Assembly: GCA_030655595.1 (NCBI GenBank)
Contig: JAUSNQ010000029.1
Location: forward strand, 1 to 21,037
Direction of reading: 5' to 3'
From: Paludibacter sp.
GTDB taxonomy: Bacteria; Bacteroidota; Bacteroidia; Bacteroidales; Paludibacteraceae
Length of the DNA stretch: 21,037 bases
The stretch's first letter is position 1. Each line of letters starts with the position of its first letter. A model generated the notes under the pieces. The model was not told where the DNA came from. It saw only the letters and a program-made list of their open reading frames with translations, and did not search any database. Positions 7,021 to 15,500 of this stretch are shown here, piece by piece. Both the position numbers and the translations under genes were made by a program.

Positions 7021-8225
7021 TGACCCGATTTTCATCTTCCGTCAGCAATTTGCGTTCTTCCGAAATCCGAGATTTAATGAGCTTGGCAAACAAGCCGGGC
7101 ATGATTTTGTTTTCAGGAGGTATGCCCGATAATAATTTATTTCCGCTGAATCAAATTGATGACATTTTCAATCAGCTGACAGAAAAGGAGAAACAAATTG
7201 CCATGCAGTACGGTCCGACCAGCGGCTTGCCACAATTGCTCGATTCACTCAAAGAATTTCTGAGGAAGAAAGGATTGCCGGTTGATGAAAATAAACTCAT
7301 GATTACTACCGGTTCGTTGCAGGCCATCAACATCCTGGCAAAAGCTTTCATTGATCCGGGCGATACCATTGTGGTAGAGAATCCTTGTTTTATCGGAGCC
7401 ATCTCCGCTTTCAAATCTTATCAGGCAAATATCGTCTCAGTTCCCCTGACAGACCATGGGATTAATCTGGAAAAACTGAAAGAAACCCTGGCGAATGTAG
7501 CACAGAAACCCAAATTTGTCTATCTGACTCCAAATTTTCACAATCCTGCAGGGACATTATATACAATAGAAACTAAAAAAGCACTGATAGAAATACTTTC
7601 CGGTCAGGATATTCCGCTAATTGAAGACGATGCTTACAGCGACCTGTGTTATTACGAAGAAGACAAAAAACACCTCACCACCATCAAAGAAATGAATCCT
7701 CCGGGCATCGAAGTCTGTTATACCGGCTCCTTCTCCAAGATTCTGGGACCGGGCTTGCGTCTCGGCTGGATGCTGGTACCCGATAACATCTATCAAAAAT
7801 GCGAATTGATAAAACAATCCATTGATGCATGTTCGCCGAGTTTCACGCAAATGCTTGCGCACAAATTTGTGGAAACCGGTGCTGTTTACGATTATATTGA
7901 GGCAGTTAGAAAAGAATATAAGAACCGTGCCGAAGCCATGGTAGAAGCACTTCACAAACATTTACCAGCAAACATCACCTTCACTGCACCCCGCGGTGGT
8001 TTTTACATCTGGCTGCATTTGCCCGAACAAATGGATTCGACAGAAGTGCTGAAAAGCGCCATCGAAAAAGGCGTGGTTTTCGTCTCCGGAAAAACATTCG
8101 ACCCGCACGGTGTTATCAATAACACCATGCGTTTGTCGTTCTGTAATACATCTGTTGAAAAAATCAACGAGGGAATTCCGTTGGTGGCGGATGCAATAAA
8201 AGAAAAGATGAGAGAAAAAAAATAA
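7020..8225 (+). CDS. PLP-dependent fold-type I aminotransferase, likely aromatic amino acid
   Basis: This 401-aa cytoplasmic aminotransferase belongs to the class I/II group related to KAT-II, LysN and the MocR catalytic domain. Visible sites are GGMPDNNLFP at 33-42, the phosphate-binding TGSLQA at about 97-102, NPAG with Asn175, DDAY with Asp204 and Tyr206, the Schiff-base lysine in GSFSK (Lys240), RLGW with Arg247 and a C-terminal MRLSF arginine that should bind the substrate carboxylate. No DNA-binding domain is attached. Being last in the iorAB-paaK-ACT-paaI series, it probably interconverts Phe/Tyr/Trp and the aryl pyruvates used by IorAB. Members of this group also act on 2-aminoadipate, branched-chain amino acids or kynurenine, so substrate is inferred from context. 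It converges on the carboxyltransferase gene with 37 bp between them; no clear terminator is seen there. Confidence 0.88.
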   Translation: MTRFSSSVSNLRSSEIRDLMSLANKPGMILFSGGMPDNNLFPLNQIDDIFNQLTEKEKQIAMQYGPTSGLPQLLDSLKEFLRKKGLPVDENKLMITTGSLQAINILAKAFIDPGDTIVVENPCFIGAISAFKSYQANIVSVPLTDHGINLEKLKETLANVAQKPKFVYLTPNFHNPAGTLYTIETKKALIEILSGQDIPLIEDDAYSDLCYYEEDKKHLTTIKEMNPPGIEVCYTGSFSKILGPGLRLGWMLVPDNIYQKCELIKQSIDACSPSFTQMLAHKFVETGAVYDYIEAVRKEYKNRAEAMVEALHKHLPANITFTAPRGGFYIWLHLPEQMDSTEVLKSAIEKGVVFVSGKTFDPHGVINNTMRLSFCNTSVEKINEGIPLVADAIKEKMREKK

Positions 8226-8262
8226 ACTGAGAAATAGATTAAATGATGGGTGACCCAGCCTC

Positions 8263-9837
8263 TTAGTATTTCAGGCGACCTGAAAGTACCCACGGACTCA
8301 CCTGACGAATACTATTGATGGCGAATTTCGAGCCATTTTCGCTCTCCATGGCAGCTATCGCTGCTGATATTACAGCAACCATTTCATCATCGTTCACTTC
8401 AGCAGCATTATCCTCTGTTTCAGCAATCTCAGCAACAGGAACTTCAGGCTGAAAAACAGCTTCTTCAGCTACCGGCCCGGTAACATCCGACTGCATCTTC
8501 TGCTGGCGTTCCCGAAAGAACTTCTCGGCCACCTGAGGCAGAAGGGCATAAGTAAGCACATCTTCTTCCTGAATCATCAGATCTTTGATTGCTTCGCGGT
8601 TTTTTTCAAGTTCCGGTTCTATCAGGTCGGCCGGGCGACAGGTAATTGCCACTTCATCGCCGAGAATCCTTTTCCTGAACTCTTCTGAAATGGGTGAAGG
8701 AGTAGCACCGTATTCACCCTTCACAATACCTTTGGATTCTTTGGGCACCATTTTGTAGCGTTCACCCATCAGAACGTTGAAGACAGCCTGTGTGCCAACA
8801 ATCTGACTTGAAGGAGTTACAAGGGGAGGAAAACCAAAATCTTCACGTACACGCGGAATCTCCTTCAATACCTCTTCGTACTTATCCAGCGCATTTGCCT
8901 GCTTAAGTTGCGAAACCAGGTTAGAAAGCATTCCGCCCGGAACTTGATAGATAAGTGCGTTCACATCAACTCCCATCATTTTGGTATCGAGCAAGCCCGA
9001 CTCAATCCACTTGTCGCGCAACGGTCGGAAATACTCCGCTATCTCACTCAATTTTACCAGATCAAGTCCTGTATCGTATGGAGTTCCCTGCAATGATGCC
9101 ACCAAAGGTTCGGTAGCAGGCTGTGAAGTTCCGAGGGCTAAAGGAGATATGGCACAATCCACCACATCTACTCCTGCTTCAATGGCTTTCAGATAGGTCA
9201 TGGAAGCTACCCCGCTGGTGTAATGAGTATGCAGCTGTATCGGAATTTTCACTGTAGATTTAATTGCACTGATGAGCTCATAAGCATCATAAGGCCTTAG
9301 CAAACCCGCCATATCCTTGATGCAAATGGAATGCGCACCCATATCCTCCAACCTTTTAGCATCACGTGCAAAAAGCTCAAGACTGTGTACCGGACTGGTA
9401 GTGTATGAGATACAAGCCTGAGCGTGACCACCTTCTTTTATACAGGCACGAATAGAAGTTTCGATATTTCGCGGATCATTCAATGCATCGAAAATTCTAA
9501 TGATATCCATACCGTTGGCTATGGCTTTCTGTACAAAATACTCAACAACATCATCAGCATAGTGTTTGTATCCCAACAGGTTTTGACCACGCAACAACAT
9601 TTGCAGGGGCGTTTTCTTTGCCTTTTCCTTTATCTTGCGCAGACGATCCCAGGGATCTTCATTCAGAAAACGAATACAGGCATCAAAAGTAGCTCCACCC
9701 CATGCTTCTAAGGAGTGATAACCAATATTATCTAATCGTTCTACTATCGGCAACATCTCTTCGGTACGCATCCGGGTAGCTATCAGCGACTGATGTGCAT
9801 CGCGCAACACCGTCTCTGTAATTTTTACTCTTTTCAT
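8263..9837 (-). CDS. Biotin-dependent carboxyltransferase subunit (OadA/PycB/5S type) with OadG-like tail
   Basis: This transfers carboxyl groups between biotin and a keto acid or CoA ester. An HMGL-like TIM barrel spans about residues 1-270 with the metal/catalytic set Asp13 (ETVLRDAHQS), Lys174 (CIKD, the carbamylated lysine), His203 and His205 (LHTHYTSG). Spacing equals that reported for Vibrio OadA (D17, K178, H207, H209). A conserved PYC/OADA domain follows to about 445. There is no biotin domain; the carrier is the separate gene just upstream. After an acidic Ala/Glu/Val linker (452-483), residues 485-524 (EMVAVISAAIAAM ... SIRQVSPWVLSGRLKY) resemble the cytoplasmic tail of OadG/MmdD small subunits, but with no membrane helix. 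No oadB, biotin carboxylase or 12S gene is in the window, so oxaloacetate decarboxylase, pyruvate carboxylase B and transcarboxylase 5S all remain possible. Confidence 0.9.
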   Translation of the reverse strand: MKRVKITETVLRDAHQSLIATRMRTEEMLPIVERLDNIGYHSLEAWGGATFDACIRFLNEDPWDRLRKIKEKAKKTPLQMLLRGQNLLGYKHYADDVVEYFVQKAIANGMDIIRIFDALNDPRNIETSIRACIKEGGHAQACISYTTSPVHSLELFARDAKRLEDMGAHSICIKDMAGLLRPYDAYELISAIKSTVKIPIQLHTHYTSGVASMTYLKAIEAGVDVVDCAISPLALGTSQPATEPLVASLQGTPYDTGLDLVKLSEIAEYFRPLRDKWIESGLLDTKMMGVDVNALIYQVPGGMLSNLVSQLKQANALDKYEEVLKEIPRVREDFGFPPLVTPSSQIVGTQAVFNVLMGERYKMVPKESKGIVKGEYGATPSPISEEFRKRILGDEVAITCRPADLIEPELEKNREAIKDLMIQEEDVLTYALLPQVAEKFFRERQQKMQSDVTGPVAEEAVFQPEVPVAEIAETEDNAAEVNDDEMVAVISAAIAAMESENGSKFAINSIRQVSPWVLSGRLKY

Positions 9838-9851
9838 TAAACAGGAAATAA

Positions 9852-10223
9852 TTACGAAAATACAACCAATAATTCGCCGGCAGCTATACTCTTGCCTACT
9901 GAAGTACGAATTTCAGAAATAACTCCATCAACAGGTGAAGTAAGCTCATTTTCCATTTTCATTGCTTCAAAAACAAGTAACTTCTGACCTTTTTTGATGA
10001 TGTCGCCCGGGTTTGCAAATAAACTGATTACGGTTCCGGGCATGGGAGCAGCAACTTTACCAGCACCGGCGGGAACTTTTTTTGGCGAAGCTACAACAGG
10101 CTGACTAATTCCCATTTTTGGTGCCTGACGATGTGGATAGACCGGAGCAGTTGCAGTGGGTTTCACTTCGAGCACTTCAACTTCAAATTGATTCTGATTG
10201 ACTGTAATTAAATACTTTTTCAT
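9852..10223 (-). CDS. Biotin carboxyl carrier protein (1.3S/BCCP type)
   Basis: This 123-aa carrier subunit swings carboxybiotin between active sites. An N-terminal strand segment (1-22) is followed by a flexible Pro/Ala/Val-rich linker (about 23-56). The biotinyl domain (57-123) contains PMPGTV and the biotinylation motif EAMKMEN with Lys89, with the matching downstream hairpin GVISEIRTSVG. Length and modified-lysine number equal those of the Propionibacterium transcarboxylase 1.3S subunit, although the linker sequences differ. The carboxyltransferase gene starts 14 nt after its stop, so the two form an operon driven by the promoter at 10257-10288. It probably docks with that carboxyltransferase. 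Confidence 0.93.
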   Translation of the reverse strand: MKKYLITVNQNQFEVEVLEVKPTATAPVYPHRQAPKMGISQPVVASPKKVPAGAGKVAAPMPGTVISLFANPGDIIKKGQKLLVFEAMKMENELTSPVDGVISEIRTSVGKSIAAGELLVVFS

Positions 10224-10256
10224 TGACTAATTATGAATTTATGTTTGATTCGGGTG

Positions 10257-10288
10257 CAAATTTACAGTAAATTTATGATTCACACAAA
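10257..10288 (-). promoter_or_regulatory. Bacteroidales promoter of the BCCP-carboxyltransferase operon
   Basis: On the minus strand TTTG (10288-10285), a 20-nt spacer and TAAATTTG (10264-10257) match both halves of the Bacteroidetes vegetative promoter (TTTG, about 19-21 nt, TAnnTTTG) with no mismatch. Transcription should start near 10250, about 27 nt before the BCCP ATG. It is the best promoter in the window. Confidence 0.8.
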
Positions 10289-10442
10289 GGTTTGTATCGC
10301 ACGTAAAGCGCTAAAACATTGCTTTTTAACCATCTTAACATGTAAAGAGCTGATAATGAATAAAGAAAAATTTCTTTAATTAATAATAATTATGAAAATT
10401 GTAATCAGTCTGTAAGATATATTTGAAAAAGAAGCAGCTAAA

Positions 10443-10469
10443 ATGCACAAACCAACCCTGTTTGTGCAT
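10443..10469. terminator. Perfect 10-bp hairpin flanked by A/T runs (possible bidirectional terminator)
   Basis: ATGCACAAAC (10443-10452) and GTTTGTGCAT (10460-10469) pair perfectly around the 7-nt loop CAACCCT. The plus strand continues CATTTTAAGG and the minus strand TTTTAGCTGC, so a short T run follows in both directions. No gene ends here on either strand. It may end a small untranslated RNA or read-through, or be a regulatory hairpin. Confidence 0.45.
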
Positions 10470-10624
10470 CATTTTAAGGCTATCACTTATGATTTGAAAC
10501 AACCATTAATATTTATACTGAAAATTTGTCGAAAAGAAACAACTCTACTCTTAACTCCCAATTAACAGGATTAATTTGATAATTCAATTTAGAACACTAA
10601 TTTTGTTGTTTAAAAAAATAATGA

Positions 10625-10657
10625 GCATTGATAAAACTCAATCAGTTTGATCAATGC
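10625..10657 (-). terminator. Hairpin followed by a T tract on the minus strand
   Basis: GCATTGAT (10625-10632) pairs with ATCAATGC (10650-10657). After one A/G mismatch the stem continues with AAACT/AGTTT around the 5-nt loop CAATC. On the minus strand the next bases are TCATTATTTTTTTAAAC, a terminator-like T tract. It would stop minus-strand transcription coming from the sigma gene side. No minus-strand gene is recognised upstream of it. Confidence 0.5.
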
Positions 10658-10704
10658 AATTGCCAATAAACACATTAAATTTCCGCTAATTTTCGACTCT
10701 CCAT

Positions 10705-10735
10705 TCTGTTTTTACTAAAAAAATACGTAAGTTTG
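10705..10735 (+). promoter_or_regulatory. Putative promoter of the ECF sigma factor gene
   Basis: TAAGTTTG (10728-10735) is a perfect TAnnTTTG -7 element. TCTG (10705-10708), one mismatch from TTTG, lies 19 nt upstream. Transcription would start near 10742, only about 11 nt before the ATG at 10753, so the transcript would be almost leaderless. Confidence 0.6.
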
Positions 10736-10752
10736 CGGCAAAGTATTCAACA

Positions 10753-11334
10753 ATGCCCGATTTCCCATCAATAGAAAAGCAATATATTCTGGAATTAAAC
10801 CGTGGATCGTACAAGGCCTTCGATGCTCTGTACTCCTTATATTCAAGAAGATTATATGGGTTTGCACTCAAAATGACCAAATCACATGCTGATGCAAAAG
10901 AGATTGTGCAGGACACATTTGTCAGGCTTTGGCTCAATCGCGAAAATGTGTTACCTGAAGATACTTTTCAAGCCTACCTGTTTACCATCGCTAAAAATGC
11001 CATTCTGAACAAAATGCGCACGCTTATCAACACACCTGTCTTTGTAGATTACATGGAATATATGAACGAGCAGCGCCTATCGGAAGAAAACATTACGGAG
11101 TCGATAGAAATGGATGAGTTCAGAAAAAAACTTGAACATGCAAAAAAATCTCTCTCTGAAACACAATTAAATGTTTTCGAACTGAGCAAAGAAATGGGGT
11201 TCAGCCATACGGAAGTTGCCCAACAACTCAACCTAGGCGAACAAACCGTCAGAAATCAACTTTCTTTAGCACTTAAAACCCTCAGGGAAAAGCTTGCAGA
11301 TAACGCAGGTCTTTTCGCAGTATTCTTCTTGTAA
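10753..11334 (+). CDS. ECF-family RNA polymerase sigma factor (FecI-like)
   Basis: This 193-aa sigma-70 family factor directs RNA polymerase to a dedicated promoter set, probably the downstream uptake operon. Region 2 covers about residues 9-90, with FDALYSLYSRRLYGFALKMT and DAKEIVQDTFVRLWLNRE as typical core-binding and -10 recognition helices. Region 4 covers about 128-180, ending in the helix-turn-helix GFSHTEVAQQLNLGEQTVRNQLSLALKTLR. The C-terminal hydrophobic end AGLFAVFFL is common in Bacteroidetes FecI proteins beside susC genes. A FecR gene follows after 144 bp, then a susC with an STN domain, so activity is probably controlled by substrate sensing across the envelope. Confidence 0.93.
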   Translation: MPDFPSIEKQYILELNRGSYKAFDALYSLYSRRLYGFALKMTKSHADAKEIVQDTFVRLWLNRENVLPEDTFQAYLFTIAKNAILNKMRTLINTPVFVDYMEYMNEQRLSEENITESIEMDEFRKKLEHAKKSLSETQLNVFELSKEMGFSHTEVAQQLNLGEQTVRNQLSLALKTLREKLADNAGLFAVFFL

Positions 11335-11344
11335 TTTAATAAAA

Positions 11345-11386
11345 GCTATTTGTTATTCGCTATTAACCATTAGCTATTCGTTTATC
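11345..11386. repeat. Three 14-bp degenerate repeats between sigma and fecR genes
   Basis: GCTATT recurs at 11345, 11359 and 11373, exactly 14 bp apart. The units are GCTATTTGTTATTC, GCTATTAACCATTA and GCTATTCGTTTATC. The 14-bp period is the same as in the unrelated-looking repeat at 5861-5902. Confidence 0.65.
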
Positions 11387-11404
11387 GTTCCCCGCTTTTC
11401 GCTC

Positions 11405-11416
11405 AAAACATGTTTT
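11405..11416. promoter_or_regulatory. Perfect 12-bp palindrome upstream of fecR
   Basis: AAAACATGTTTT is its own complement and lies 62 bp before the fecR start. It could be an operator or part of an ECF-dependent promoter region. A palindrome this short in AT-rich DNA can arise by chance, and no TAnnTTTG element is seen between it and the gene. Confidence 0.25.
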
Positions 11417-11478
11417 ACAACATACAAACTTTTCGGTACAAATTTACAACCCTTGTGTATAACTTAATATAGCAACAT

Positions 11479-12492
11479 ATGAAAACTGAGCACATGACAG
11501 AATTATTGCAAAAATATGCAGAAAACCGCCTTTCGACTGAAGAAATTTCAGCATTAAAGAAAGGTATCAATACATCTTCCGATGAAGAATTGGACACATA
11601 TCTTCACGACTTATGGAAAAGCGAATCCGGCAAAAAGGTTGATCCGAACATTTTGTTTGAGATTAAACAGCATATCGACAAAGCAAATGCCAGTCGAAAA
11701 TGGTCAAAAACCATGTTATTTAGAAAAGCTTTTCGTGTTGCCGCCATCATTGCTGTACCCCTCTTTGCAACATTCATGTATTTTATGGCTGAAAGAATCC
11801 CGGCTCCTGCTGCGAGCGACATGATTGTATCAGTAGGTGCGGGCGAACGTGTTAGCATTGTTTTACCTGACGGAACGAAAGTAAACCTGAATTCAGAAAC
11901 AACGCTGAGTTACAATGTCAACGATTTCAACAGGAAGTTCCGGGAAATATCAATGGGTGGCGAAGCATATTTTGAAGTAGCTAAAAATGAAAAGGCACCA
12001 TTTATTATCAAAACCAATTCGATGGATGTGAAAGTACTGGGTACGGTGTTCAATTTACAAGCAAGGGATGAAGAGTTTACAACTGAAATCAACCTGATTG
12101 AAGGAAAAGTGGCACTGACAGCAGGTAACACCCGACAAGAGGTACTGTTGTTTGCGAACCAGCGTGCAGTGCTTGACAAACGCACCGGAAGCATCAAGGT
12201 GTTTGAGAACGACCCGCAAACAGCTGCTCCATGGATGAGAGGCGAACTGGTATTTCATGCAACGCCTATCCGCAATGTACTCAGGGCAATTGAACGTAGC
12301 TACGGAGTGAGTATTAATATTGCTCAGAATAAACTGCCGGATAATGATTTATTTACCGGAACATTCTCTATAAATAACCTGCATGAGACGCTGGAGATAC
12401 TTAGGATGCATTACCGCTTCGATTACGAAATAAAGGGTAAAAGTGTTGCCATTGAGCATTTCAGAATAAACAAGAATAGAAATATGAATTAA
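11479..12492 (+). CDS. FecR-family anti-sigma factor
   Basis: This 337-aa inner-membrane protein is predicted to hold the upstream ECF sigma factor inactive until SusC signals substrate. A cytoplasmic N-terminal part (about 1-85) should bind sigma. One membrane helix lies at about 86-104 (FRVAAIIAVPLFATFMYFM). The periplasmic FecR domain (about 117-215) contains GERVSIVLPDGTKVNLNSET and GGEAYFEVAKNEKAPFIIKT. A C-terminal DUF4974-type domain (about 255-320) with FHATPIRNVLRAIERSYGVSI should contact the STN domain of SusC. The start is the first Met; Met6 is an alternative. The susC ATG follows 67 bp after the stop. Confidence 0.92.
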   Translation: MKTEHMTELLQKYAENRLSTEEISALKKGINTSSDEELDTYLHDLWKSESGKKVDPNILFEIKQHIDKANASRKWSKTMLFRKAFRVAAIIAVPLFATFMYFMAERIPAPAASDMIVSVGAGERVSIVLPDGTKVNLNSETTLSYNVNDFNRKFREISMGGEAYFEVAKNEKAPFIIKTNSMDVKVLGTVFNLQARDEEFTTEINLIEGKVALTAGNTRQEVLLFANQRAVLDKRTGSIKVFENDPQTAAPWMRGELVFHATPIRNVLRAIERSYGVSINIAQNKLPDNDLFTGTFSINNLHETLEILRMHYRFDYEIKGKSVAIEHFRINKNRNMN

Positions 12493-12559
12493 GGAGTTGG
12501 ATACAACTTATCAGACAAATAGATCATTCAAACAAATAAAAATTAAATCGGAATACAGT

Positions 12560-15500
12560 ATGAGTTATACTAAAAAAGGATTATTGATTTTACTAGCATT
12601 CCTGCTTTATTGTTCGACAGGAATAATTAATGCCCAGGGTAAAACAATATCCATTGATGTAAAGAACGCCAACCTTGAACAAGTTTTCAGTCAGATAGAA
12701 AGACAGTCGGCATACAAATTTTCCTATCGCAACAGCATCATGGACAAGTCGCAGGACATCAATCTGAAACTGGACCTTGTGCCTGTTGAAGATGTATTGA
12801 AGGCGATTCTTCCGGCAAAAGGGTTACAATATAACATTGCATCTGAAAACTCCATTGTCATCACCCGAATAAGTGACGGCATAAACATTCAAACTCCCCC
12901 ACAAAAAAGGATTTCCGGTAACATTACCGATGAAAAAGGTGTAGCAATCATTGGGGCTAACATCCTGATAAAAGGCACATCCGTCGGAACCATTACCGAT
13001 TTTGACGGGAAATTCGAGATGGAAGCCCCTGTAAACGGAACGCTCTTAGTTAGTTACATTGGTTACCTGAACGAGTCGGTCAACATAGGAGATAAATCTT
13101 TTATAAGTTTAAAATTAAGAGAAGACACGAAAGTATTGGATGAAGTGGTGGTAGTTGGATATGGCACCCAGAAAAAAGTAAACCTGACCGGGTCTGTTTC
13201 TATGATTACCGCTGATGATCTGAACTCGAGACCGGTATCAAGTGTATCGGGAGGATTACAAGGTCTGTTGTCAGGGGTTACAGTGACAAATACATCCGGA
13301 CAGCCGGGAGCTAACAGCACCAGTATCCGCATCCGTGGATTAGGGACAATAGGCAATGCCAACCCTTTGGTATTGGTCGATGGTGTTGAAGGGGACATGA
13401 ACACGCTGAATCCGGAAGACATCCAAAGCGTATCCGTATTGAAAGATGCTGCTTCGGCTTCTATCTACGGTGCCCGTGCGGCCAACGGGGTTATTTTGGT
13501 AACCACGAAAAGATTAAACACAAAAGATCAAGCGCCAACGATATCATTTAATGCTTATTACGGAACACAAACGCCTACCCGTCTTCCTCAAATGGCAGAT
13601 GCTATCGAGTTTATGACTCTCGACAACGAAGCAAGAAATAATGTTGGTACCGGGATTGCATGGTTACAGTCGCACTTTGATCATGTAAAAAACGGAACAG
13701 CTCCGAATTATTTTGGTGATACCGACTGGGTATCTTCCGTCTTAAACAGCAACGCACCCCAACAAAATTATGCCGTTAACGTGAACGGTAATTTGGGCAA
13801 ATCCGGATATCTCCTATCATACAGGTATTTCGATCAGGCAGGTCTGACAGTAGGCAATTCAACCGGTGAACAACGTCACAACCTGCGTTTTAAAGTTGAC
13901 TCTCGCCTCCTCAATATCGTGGAAATTAGCACCAATATCGGATATACCATGCGGAACGTTGTTGCTCCGGTAGGCTCTCTGACAAGCGGAGGAGGTGCCA
14001 TATACACCGCAATGCGCATCGCTCCCAATGTTCCTGTTCGTTTCACCGATGGTTCGTGGGCGTATGGTGGAGGAAACACCAATCCTGTGGCCATTCTAAA
14101 TGATGGAGGAAACTCCATCCTCGATGCTGATGAAATCTCTTTGATGAATGTTGCTAAAATTGATCTGCTTAAAGGTTGGGATCTTACAGCAACTTATAGC
14201 ATCGTCAATAGAAATTCATTGTCGCAAATTCTCCGAAAATCTATTCCTTTCACCAATCCTGAAACACCTGAAACGCCTGTTTACATTTTCAACCAACCTA
14301 ATAGCTTGGCTAATACCGACATCCGTCAGAGACAACAAACGCTTATCATTCAGTCGAATTTTGAATTCGACATCGATAGGCACAAAATTTCCGGTGTTGG
14401 CGGTTTTTCTCAGGAATGGTCGGTTTTGCGTCAGTTTCAGGCATCACGTATCAACCTGATTACCGAACAGGATCCCACGCTTAATCTTGGATCAAAAGAA
14501 GGGATGAGCAACACGGGTGGCGCATCACAATGGGCTATCCGATCAGGGTTCGGTCGTTTAAATTATAACTATAACGACAGATACCTACTTGAATTAAACC
14601 TGCGATACGACCTGTCCTCGCGATTCCACAAATCGAATCGGGGCGGACTTTTCCCCTCATTCTCGGGAGCCTGGCGTCTGAGTGAAGAATCTTACATGCA
14701 ATTCTCAAGAGAAATCTTCGACAACATCAAAGTGCGAGCTTCCTGGGGTATGCTGGGTAATCAATATGTGGGATCAACCGATTACCCATATTTATCAGTA
14801 CTCAACGAAGTAAGCGGATTATCGGCCATCGGCACTCTGGGGACAATGGGTTATACCCAGACAACCCTTGCTAACCCTTTACTTACCTGGGAGAGAATTG
14901 ATATGCTTGATATTGGTTTAGATCTTACTTTACTGCGAAACAGACTTAATATTACTTTCGACTGGTACGACAAAAACACCAATGGAATTTTATTGCGACT
15001 CAACTACCCGAGTCAGATTGGTGCCAGTCCTTCGGAACAAAACGTTGGCTCTGTAAACAATCGTGGATGGGAAGTGGATGTCGCATGGCGCGATAAAATT
15101 GGAAAGTTATCATACGGCTTTGCTGTCAACCTGTCGGATGTAAAAAACAAAATTACTGACCTCGGTGAAACCTCTCCTGATCTGGGTTCATACATGATTC
15201 GTCGCGTTGGAGACCCCATCGATGCATTCTATGGTTATATCACTGAAGGTTTGATGACACCTGATAACTTTGGGTTTTATGATGAATACGAGAACAAATA
15301 CTACAGTCCTAATGTACCGGTTGTAATTGGTCCGGATTACCAGCCCGGTGACATTAAATATAGAGACATCAGCGGACCACAGGGAATTCCAGATGGTAGA
15401 ATTTCTCCGGAATACGACAGGGTTGTACTGGGTAGCTCAATGCCCCGCTATACTTATAGCTTCAGAACCGATTTGGCCTATCAGAATATTGATTTGTCAT

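Larger units (their letters stand above)
10289..10752. other. Gene-free divergent region with two hairpins
   Basis: These 464 bp of AT-rich DNA separate the BCCP promoter from the ECF sigma gene. No convincing coding frame is found. Contents are a palindrome TAAAGAAA-AA-TTTCTTTA (10361-10378), two hairpins (10443-10469 and 10625-10657) and the sigma gene promoter (10705-10735). Confidence 0.6.

Noticed and set aside
8226..8262. Palindrome TGGGTGACCCA between the convergent aminotransferase and carboxyltransferase genes as a terminator
   Set aside because: The arms leave only one base for a loop, too tight for a hairpin, and no T tract follows.
10686..10937. An 83-codon minus-strand frame ahead of the T-tract hairpin at 10625-10657
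   Set aside because: It would give that hairpin a gene to terminate, but it is mostly antisense to the sigma gene, has no familiar motif and no clear start context.
12497..12559. Upstream TTG start for susC adding 21 residues
   Set aside because: The added residues precede a complete signal peptide at 12560 and are charged and polar; the ATG gives the standard SusC N-terminus.
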